NCBI GenBank assembly: GCA_029259935.1
Contig: JAJDEH010000003.1
Location: forward strand, 1 to 36,911
Direction of reading: 5' to 3'
Length of the DNA: 36,911 nt
Origin: Planctomycetota bacterium
GTDB taxonomy: Bacteria; Planctomycetota; Planctomycetia; Pirellulales; Pirellulaceae
Under the pieces are notes generated by a model, which did not search any database, was not told the DNA's origin, and saw only the letters and a program-made list of their open reading frames with translations. The translations under genes were made by a program, and so were the position numbers. The number at the start of each line of letters is the position of its first letter. Position 1 is the first letter of the stretch. Positions 32,108-36,911 of this stretch are shown piece by piece.

Positions 32108-32974
32108 TTACTGAGCAGCGTCGCCTTGCGCGGCATCGCCGGGGGCGACTTCCTGCGTGCCATCCTCTTGCTGGACGTCGTCGTCGTCGCCCAGATCCAA
32201 TTCGTCCAGGTCGATGTTGTCCAAGGGCGACGGACTCGCTTTCTGGCTAGGAACCTCGCCAGGAACGGCTGGTACCTGGGGGGCGGGCGGTGCTTGGCCA
32301 CCGGGAGCGGCTTGAACTGGCGCGGCGCCTTCGACGGTCGTTTCCACCGTAGTCTCGGTGACCACGATCTTGATCTCCGGCTTTTTCAGAATGGCGACGT
32401 TGTTCAGCTCGTTGCATTCAAACACCATGTCAAAGCTGTCGATCGCGACAACCAGGGTATCGAAGCAAACGGCTGCCTGTCCGTGAGGACCCATCGACAT
32501 GCAGGCCAAAGGCATTTTCACTTGAACGCTGCCGATCTCGCCAGCTTCCAAGCGGGGAACTCGGATCGTAACGCTCGGTGAGGTTTCCACAATCTGGCCA
32601 TATACGCTCACGGCGGTCACGGCAAAGTGACAGACGGGAACGCGGCTGTTGTTGCGGAAGTTGATCTGGTAGACCGGGCCGCATTCGTCACTGGCGTCGG
32701 TGATCATGCAGACTTCCATCAGTTCGATGTCGACGGGCACGGGACCCAACACCGAGTGGGGAATGGCGCTGATATCAATAAAATCGCCGTGCAGTTTACG
32801 CATCCGATTATGGACCAACTGATCAATCACGTGGCCGCAAAGGGGGCGGATGCCCAGAATGTGGTCGCTGGGACCGCCGAATACGAAAGGCTCGCCAGCC
32901 TTGGCTTGTGCGCCGAACGACATGGCGGCGACGATGACGGCCAGCGACAATAGTCCTTTTGCTTTAGTAGTCAT
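32108..32974 (-). CDS. Exported CARDB-like protein with acidic tail
   Basis: A 288-residue protein. It has a signal peptide (1-26, 'AQAKA'), then a Cys-containing N-terminal part ('LGIRPLCGHVIDQLVHNRM'). A CARDB-type beta-sandwich follows (about 100-195: 'YQINFRNNSRVPVCHFAVTAV', 'RLEAGEIGSVQVKMP', 'FECNELNNVA'). The tail is Pro/Ala-rich and then Asp/Glu-rich (about 205-288, 'NIDLDELDLGDDDD'). CARDB domains serve as adhesion or cell-surface modules. The frame opens at 33163, but ATG 32974 has GGAG eight bases upstream and starts the signal peptide. It follows the Gly-Tyr repeat gene on the same strand with a terminator between them. Confidence 0.78.
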   Translation of the reverse strand: MTTKAKGLLSLAVIVAAMSFGAQAKAGEPFVFGGPSDHILGIRPLCGHVIDQLVHNRMRKLHGDFIDISAIPHSVLGPVPVDIELMEVCMITDASDECGPVYQINFRNNSRVPVCHFAVTAVSVYGQIVETSPSVTIRVPRLEAGEIGSVQVKMPLACMSMGPHGQAAVCFDTLVVAIDSFDMVFECNELNNVAILKKPEIKIVVTETTVETTVEGAAPVQAAPGGQAPPAPQVPAVPGEVPSQKASPSPLDNIDLDELDLGDDDDVQQEDGTQEVAPGDAAQGDAAQ

Positions 32975-33040
32975 GACTTGTCTCCAAGGGAAAGGTGTTT
33001 CTTTTTTGGTGCGAGCGAAGTTCATCCAGGAGCCCCGCTC

Positions 33041-33078
33041 AAAAAAAACCCCGCGTCCGCTTGTCGCGGAACGCAGGG
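33041..33078 (-). terminator. Intrinsic terminator after the Gly-Tyr repeat gene
   Basis: On the minus strand CCCTGCGTTCCGC pairs imperfectly with GCGGACGCGGGG across a GACAA loop (33049-33078). It is followed by eight T (33041-33048). Confidence 0.8.
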
Positions 33079-33120
33079 CTTGTGAGGAACCGTTCGAGCC
33101 AGCAGGCTCGCTGTCGAGGT

Positions 33121-33513
33121 TTAGTGGCAACCCCAGTAGTTGTGGTAGTAGACGGGAGCACAACGGTAAACCGGTCGGTAGCAGTGCACGGTACGGTAGG
33201 TGTAGTACGTGCGGTAGCTAGGTCGGTAGCAGTTGTAACCGTATCCGCCGTAACCGTAACCACGGTAGCCGTAGCTGCGGTAGCCGTATCCGCGGTAACC
33301 GTAACCGCGGAAGCAAGCTTCAATCGCTTGGTCTTCCGAAGTTTCGCCAGCGTCGGCGGCCAACTGGTCCACGTCGATGTCCAGGCTTGCTTCCTGGATT
33401 TCGACCGACGCGTCGGTGATCGAAGAGATGTCCAGGCTAAGATTGTCATCAGCACTCACGGTCGACACCAACAGGGCCAGCGGGCACATCGCGAAAATTA
33501 CTTTCTTAAACAT
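33121..33513 (-). CDS. Small exported Gly-Tyr repeat protein
   Basis: A 130-residue protein. The signal peptide (1-20/21) is followed by an acidic stretch (about 22-66, 'LSLDISSITDASVEIQEASLD'). Five five-residue repeats of the form RGYGY then follow (about 69-93), and a Tyr/Arg/Cys-rich end ('CYRPVYRCAPVYYHNYWGCH'). Cysteines lie at 67, 95, 111, 118 and 129. Composition suggests a secreted structural or adhesive protein that could be cross-linked by disulfides or tyrosine oxidation; this is inference and no family is recognised. ATG 33513 has GGAG eight bases upstream; the longer frame to 33585 adds nothing recognisable. Confidence 0.72.
   Translation of the reverse strand: MFKKVIFAMCPLALLVSTVSADDNLSLDISSITDASVEIQEASLDIDVDQLAADAGETSEDQAIEACFRGYGYRGYGYRSYGYRGYGYGGYGYNCYRPSYRTYYTYRTVHCYRPVYRCAPVYYHNYWGCH
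33235..33309 (-). repeat. 15-bp coding tandem repeat (RGYGY units)
   Basis: Five imperfect 15-base units inside the Gly-Tyr protein gene; in plus orientation they recur as CGGTAACCGTAACCG-like blocks. Such units can expand or contract by slippage. Confidence 0.7.
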
Positions 33514-33756
33514 CGTAAGACTCCTTAGGGTACGGCAGTTGTTAGTAGGGTGGATTCGCAAGGCTGCCGTTTCTTGCGTCTCCATGTTTTGCTTTCTAAC
33601 TAGCTAAGCGAGAGCCCGGCGGATTTGTTACATGCGCGCGGAAGAAATCCCCGTGAGCCGGGAAAGAATGGCAGAAATGCCAAGAAAACGCCGAAAACCC
33701 CGCATAATTGGAGGCCGTTCCAGTCGAGTCAAGCTGGAGTGGACGGAGCGAGACTT

Positions 33757-34240
33757 CTATTCGTTGGGCGTCTTTGGCCGTGACTTGAGACGCAACACGT
33801 AACTCGTCGCATTGCCGTTTGCAGTCACCAAGTGCCGGCCCTCGGGACTGAAGGATAACGCGGTGATCTTGCCCTGTTTTGGGCCAATTTGGATTACATC
33901 GTGCAACTTACCTGCCTTCCAGTCCCAAAGTCGGACGGCACCATCCGTGCCGGCGGACGCAAGCAGCTTGCCGTCGGAAGAGAACTGAACTGAGTACACC
34001 GAATCTTGAAGACCGGCCAGCGTGTGAACGGCTTTCCCTGTTTCGACCTCCCAAATGCGGATGGTGTCATCTTCGCTTGCCGAGGCCAAGTACCGTCCCT
34101 GAGGATCGAAATCGAAACTACCCACATCCGCGGTGTGGCCGGTGAGTTTACGAACCTCTGTCCACGTACTTCTGTCCCAGAGCTTTATCGAATTGCCGTC
34201 GGACGATGTTGCCAGCAGCCGGCCATCAGGAAGAAGGCAA
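33757..34240 (-). pseudogene. C-terminal fragment of a WD40-repeat protein gene
   Basis: Minus-strand translation gives about four WD40 blades in a row: 'PDGRLLATSSDGNSIKLWD', 'GHTADVGSFDFDPQGRYLASASEDDTIRIWE', 'SVYSVQFSSDGKLLASAGTDGAVRLWD' and 'ITALSFSPEGRHLV'. It ends 'RPKTPNE' at a stop. WD40 propellers need about seven blades, so the N-terminal part is missing. The open frame runs to 34422, but above about 34240 the residues no longer resemble WD40, because the DNA there carries a WD40 blade on the other strand. It looks like a gene broken by the adjacent rearrangement. Confidence 0.75.
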
Positions 34241-34242
34241 CG

Positions 34243-34371
34243 TGTATGCGCGCATCCGTGGGCAGGGACCGGCACCTCCGAATTTGGGAGATTCCCTCGG
34301 GCAATGAAGTCAGATCCGGGCGTGCACACGCGTCCTCGATAAACTGTGTCCGGTTTAGCGCCAACAGCGAC
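34243..34371 (+). pseudogene. Inverted WD40 fragment
   Basis: On the plus strand this short stretch translates as 'GRDRHLRIWEIPSGNEVRSG' followed by 'AHASSINCVRFSANSD', an unmistakable WD40 blade end and the next blade's start. It is opposite in orientation to the WD40 fragment on its left. CGTGT at 34241-34245 and ACACG at 34370-34374 form a 5-bp inverted repeat at its two borders. Flipping it in place would put it on the same strand as the neighbouring fragment, though one base out of frame. Confidence 0.65.
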
Positions 34372-34676
34372 ACGCCCGAAAGCAACATCGAAGGCTCCGT
34401 GGCATCCATCCGCAACCGGCACGAACCTGGTTCGGATTTCAGGGCTTCAAACGTACCCGCTTCCAGTAGACGGTAATACAGCCAGTAGCCGCCGCCGTCG
34501 AAGTGCAACAGCTTCATCCGGTCGCGACGCCGATTGATGAAAATAAACAAACTGCCATCGGTCGGATCGGCCCCGAACTCCTCGCGGACCAGGCCGCTGA
34601 GCCCATTGAATCCCTTGCGCATATCCGTGATGCCGGTGTAGGCATGGATCTTGAGGTCACCAGAAAAGTTCAACAT
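34368..34676 (-). pseudogene. tnpB: IS66 TnpB accessory protein, 3' end replaced
   Basis: The first ~103 residues match IS66 TnpB ('Orf2'): 'HAYTGITDMRKGFNGLSGLV', 'GSLFIFINRRRDRMKLLHFDGGGYWLYYRLLE', 'GTFEALKSEPGSCRLRM' and 'LLSGVSL'. Family members end at about 115-120 residues. Here the frame runs on to 34185 with unrelated residues encoded by the antisense of the WD40 fragment. The last ~12 native residues are lost. TnpB is needed for transposition together with TnpA and TnpC; its biochemical role is unclear. Confidence 0.8.
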
Positions 34677-35068
34677 GACCGGCCCTCCGATCGCCCGGCC
34701 CGCAGGGCGAGTACTTGCTTGACCACCGCCTCGACGACCGCCCCCACAACCGGCGGGTCGTTGCCAAGTTCGATTTCGACTCCGTCCGCCAACCGAATCG
34801 TGGCCTGCTGTTGACGGAAAATCGGAGCCGTTAGCTGCACCGGCTTAAACGCGGGCGAAGGGGCTGCGCCAACTCCAACGGGCTCGTCACCGGCCTCGCC
34901 GCCGCTTCGCTTGCCCGCACCCTTGAGTCTCTTCCGCCACTGATAAAACGACGGCTGGGAAACACCTTCGGATTCACAAAACTGCGTGACCGTTTGAGCA
35001 GACTTCTCAAATCGGTCAAGACGGACCGTCCACAGCCTGACTTTGGTCGGATTTGATCCACGCGACAT
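34670..35068 (-). CDS. tnpA: IS66 TnpA-type helix-turn-helix protein
   Basis: A 132-residue protein. An N-terminal helix-turn-helix ('VTQFCESEGVSQPSFYQWRKRLKG', about 25-48) is followed by a Gly/Ala-rich linker and a C-terminal block ('IRLADGVEIELGNDPPVVGAVV') typical of IS66 Orf1 proteins. ATG 35068 has AGGAG close upstream; an upstream in-frame ATG (35119) is less likely. It overlaps tnpB by seven bases, the normal arrangement for coupled translation in this family. The reading frame appears intact though the element is not. Confidence 0.8.
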   Translation of the reverse strand: MSRGSNPTKVRLWTVRLDRFEKSAQTVTQFCESEGVSQPSFYQWRKRLKGAGKRSGGEAGDEPVGVGAAPSPAFKPVQLTAPIFRQQQATIRLADGVEIELGNDPPVVGAVVEAVVKQVLALRAGRSEGRSC

Positions 35069-35147
35069 ACCTGGCTCCTGATAGGGAATTTCATCCAAAA
35101 CTCCCAACCTAAACCACACGTCAACAACGGCTCTGATGCGCGCTTAC

Positions 35148-35464
35148 AGAGGCCCGTACGCTTGGCTTCCGAATTCGTCGAGAGCATTGATTTGTTGTTT
35201 CGAGAAATTGCCGACGTGCAACTCTGTTGATCGATGAGGCTTTAGGCAACGCCTTCAGGAAAATTCGAGTCGCCTTCGCTGAGATCAGCGATTGCATGAA
35301 TCCAAAGGGCGACCAAATGCTGAAGGGTGGGCGATCAACGACGGCACATCCGCAATGCCGCCGTTATTTCTAGCGTGCCAATAATCACGACCAACTCCGG
35401 TCGCGATTCGTGCTGAGTTCAGCCATAATACCTGACTCTTGATACGACGGGCTGCCGGAACCCC
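35148..35464. other. Region between the IS66 end and a small membrane gene; possible gene remnant
   Basis: These 317 bases hold no complete gene. Directly beside the IS66 terminus, plus-strand 35150-35230 reads an open stretch ('RPVRLASEFVESIDLLFREI') ending in TGA, which could be the tail of an interrupted gene. It is too short to be sure. The rest shows nothing recognisable. Confidence 0.25.
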
Positions 35465-35755
35465 ATGGGGCAGATAAACATGTCGCGTCCAAAGGCACAA
35501 TCGAACCCGCCGCCTCTGCAGTTTACTTTGAAGCGATTGATTTGCTTGGTAGTAATGTTAAGTGTCTGTTGCGCCTTAATTCCGGGCGCGGCGATGTTCG
35601 TTATTGGCGCGATGCCTCTTGTCATTGGTTTCCTAATTGTGGTAAGCGGCGACCAACGACATTCCGACGTACTCGTCATCATTGGGTCTTTTGTCATGGC
35701 GATCGGATTAGGCATCGGGGCGGCGCTCATGGCAATCGTGCGGAACCTGGGTTGA
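35465..35755 (+). CDS. Small two-helix membrane protein
   Basis: A 96-residue protein. The N-terminus is short and basic, 'PPPLQFTLKRLICLVVMLSV'. Three hydrophobic segments lie between 27 and 92 (about 27-42, 44-60 and 68-90), the middle two nearly continuous. The opening 'QFTLKRLI' resembles many small planctomycete membrane proteins beginning 'QFSLRTLL'. No domain can be named. Met at 35480 is an equally possible start; neither has a strong ribosome site. Confidence 0.5.
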   Translation: MGQINMSRPKAQSNPPPLQFTLKRLICLVVMLSVCCALIPGAAMFVIGAMPLVIGFLIVVSGDQRHSDVLVIIGSFVMAIGLGIGAALMAIVRNLG

Positions 35756-36083
35756 TGATCCACGCTGCCGAGGCGAGTTCACACAACACCAAGCATGCGA
35801 GGTCACACCATGCCGGTTCGATTCCAGTGTATCCGAGGCGCGGATGTTCAAAAGAGCGATGTTGGCGTTGGGTGTGTTTTGGTCGATTAGTTTTCGATGT
35901 GGAAAGAGCCGCTCTCGCTCCACGGCCTGTCGGTGTATCTGAAACGGCTGCCAGACGTGTTGCCGATGGCCCATTCGCCACGTTAGACTGAATCGTCGTG
36001 CCCCTCATCCTTGGGGTGCAGCCAAGACAGCCGCCCCTACCAAACGCTGGAATCCCGCACAACTCGGATTTTACGGAAAAACC
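35756..36083. other. Intergenic region without a supported gene
   Basis: These 328 bases lie between two plus-strand membrane-protein genes. Frames on both strands are interrupted or without coding character. A GGTTCGATTCC stretch near 35815 resembles a tRNA T-loop but no tRNA can be folded around it. A small CCCC/GGGG hairpin lies near 36001-36016. Confidence 0.35.
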
Positions 36084-36725
36084 ATGTTCACTAGCTTTGA
36101 AATCATTCTTGGCCTAATCGAGTTTGTTATCACGGTCGCCACTTTGGTGCTTGTGGCAAAAACCTATTTGGCGACCCGCTCGGCGTGGGCGCGGCGCGAG
36201 TTTATCAGCCGGGTCAACTTCAGCTTGAATTATGTGGAGGGCAACACGCTTAGGATTCGCACGGTTCGTGAAAGCGATATCAATCAGATTCTGCTGAATA
36301 ACGAACACGGCAAACAAATTGTCCTGCAGACCGCCAAGCAGACCTCGCTAAAGAGGCCATTTCTTGAGTTTCAAGAACCCGATCGGTGGATGATTCTCAA
36401 CGCGATCCTGAATGAACTGTCCGAGCAGTTTGCCAGGGGGTTTGTCGCTCACAGTGCCGGCATTCCGGTGCGAATGGTCAAATTCATGTTCGGCGTCAGT
36501 TGCGAACGCGACCCGCGCGTCAACATGAACAAAATTCGCGTCATGCTGATTGAACGATCGTTGCTGGAGCGTATCGACGAATTGGGCGACAGCCTCGTCT
36601 TCGAGCGGGAATCGCATGCCGTGCGATTGGAAACGCTAATAAAAATGAAGGAAATGCTGCTCGACAAGGGGCGGAGCGGCAACCTGTTTGAGGTTGAATT
36701 GGCGTTTGAGACTTCCGCCTCGTGA
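36084..36725 (+). CDS. Single-pass membrane protein with helical cytoplasmic domain, unknown function
   Basis: A 213-residue protein. One N-terminal helix (about 5-26, 'FEIILGLIEFVITVATLVLVA') is followed by ~185 mostly helical, charged residues ('NEHGKQIVLQTAKQTSL', 'WMILNAILNELSEQFARGFVAH', 'IRVMLIERSLLERIDELGDSLVFERESHAVRLETLIKMKEMLL'-like run at about 150-198). The layout resembles DUF4760-type proteins, but I cannot confirm the family. ATG 36084 opens directly before the helix; the ribosome site is weak. No neighbour suggests a role. Confidence 0.6.
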   Translation: MFTSFEIILGLIEFVITVATLVLVAKTYLATRSAWARREFISRVNFSLNYVEGNTLRIRTVRESDINQILLNNEHGKQIVLQTAKQTSLKRPFLEFQEPDRWMILNAILNELSEQFARGFVAHSAGIPVRMVKFMFGVSCERDPRVNMNKIRVMLIERSLLERIDELGDSLVFERESHAVRLETLIKMKEMLLDKGRSGNLFEVELAFETSAS

Positions 36726-36783
36726 CACGACAGCATCGGCAGGAGGGACCGTCGGTCTGTAAGTCCGCTCGATCTCCAGTCAA

Positions 36784-36911
36784 ATCGGGATAGAGGGGAG
36801 CCTTGCGGCTCCACCCCTCCCACACCACCGGGCATACGGGTCCGTACCACGGCGGTTCGGCTGGTTAAACTTTGGTTTCAGGGTTCAGGAGCAGAGGTAA
36901 TCCCAGTTCGA
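36784..36911 (-). mobile_element. 3' end of a group II intron (domains V and VI), running off the window
   Basis: On the minus strand 36857-36822 reads GAACCGCCGTGG...GGTGGTG, which folds into a domain-V-like hairpin. GTACG pairs with CGTAT around a GACC loop, a 2-base GC bulge follows, then CCGCCG pairs with CGGTGG. Next come GTGTGGGAGG and a domain-VI-like stem ending CTATCCCGAT at 36784, the form of bacterial group II intron 3' ends. Any reverse transcriptase gene would lie beyond the right edge. One base of the domain V stem is unpaired, so it may be degenerate. Confidence 0.5.

Larger units (their letters stand above)
34368..35147 (-). mobile_element. Truncated IS66-family insertion sequence
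   Basis: Contains the two accessory genes of IS66 elements, tnpA-like and tnpB-like, in the usual overlapping order. The outer end is visible: on the minus strand the element begins GTAAGCGCGCATCAGAGCC at 35147, as expected for IS66 terminal repeats. The other end and the large transposase gene (tnpC) are absent; the element breaks off within the end of tnpB at the WD40 fragment. It is therefore not able to move by itself. Confidence 0.75.

Noticed and set aside
33235..33309. CRISPR-like array suggested by regular 15-base repeats
   Set aside because: Repeats are contiguous, in frame and encode RGYGY units; there are no spacers or cas genes.
35800..35850. GGTTCGATTCC resembling a tRNA T-loop
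   Set aside because: The flanking bases do not form a T-stem, anticodon arm or acceptor stem.

Overview
The window reads as chromosomal DNA of a planctomycete, most likely Pirellulales-like. This is an inference from gene content: a sulfatase fused to a DUF1080 domain, a lone DUF1552 protein, zinc-ribbon/proline-rich membrane proteins, tetrahydromethanopterin (H4MPT) C1 genes, a Ser/Thr-kinase-like LRR protein, and ftsK and rsmH outside a compact dcw cluster. DNA is fairly GC-rich and genes lie on both strands in short units.

Layout. 1-6 kb: the C-terminal tail of an EgtB-like protein, then (minus strand) a sulfatase-HEAT-DUF1080 fusion, a serine hydrolase with a PDZ-like tail, and a zinc-ribbon protein. 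REP-like hairpins and the decayed tail of a second serine hydrolase lie between them. 6-11.7 kb: an unrecognised exported/membrane protein, then a C1 module: ATP-grasp protein (minus), formaldehyde-activating enzyme fae and methylene-H4MPT dehydrogenase mtdB (plus), and another zinc-ribbon protein. Fae and MtdB catalyse successive steps of formaldehyde oxidation; the ATP-grasp enzyme probably helps make the cofactor. 12-18.5 kb: O-antigen-ligase-like protein, secreted regulatory-like-domain protein, CBS pair, a kinase-fold protein whose catalytic motifs are degraded, and a GT4 glycosyltransferase. 18.6-19 kb: no gene, but a promoter-like sequence, several hairpins and a strong terminator, the best candidate for an undescribed RNA. 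19-25.8 kb: rsmH, an overlapping LysM membrane protein, a molybdenum-carrier-like protein, ftsK broken by one in-frame amber codon, truB and a tiny zinc ribbon. 26-32 kb: small membrane protein, SASA-type esterase, MFS transporter with a large loop insertion, SMP-30 lactonase and DUF1552 protein, a catabolic/exported accessory set. 32-33.6 kb: two small exported proteins, one CARDB-like and one a Gly-Tyr repeat protein, each with its own terminator. 33.7-36.9 kb: a scarred region with WD40 gene fragments on opposite strands, a truncated IS66-family element, two small membrane proteins and, at the right edge, what looks like the 3' end of a group II intron.

The observations most worth checking are the amber codon separating Walker A from Walker B in ftsK, the structured RNA region upstream of rsmH, the pseudokinase-LRR protein, the inverted WD40 fragment at the IS66 junction, and the serine-hydrolase tail remnant. 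No complete new defence or biosynthetic system is evident. All functional assignments rest on reading translated sequence for known motifs; no database search was made.
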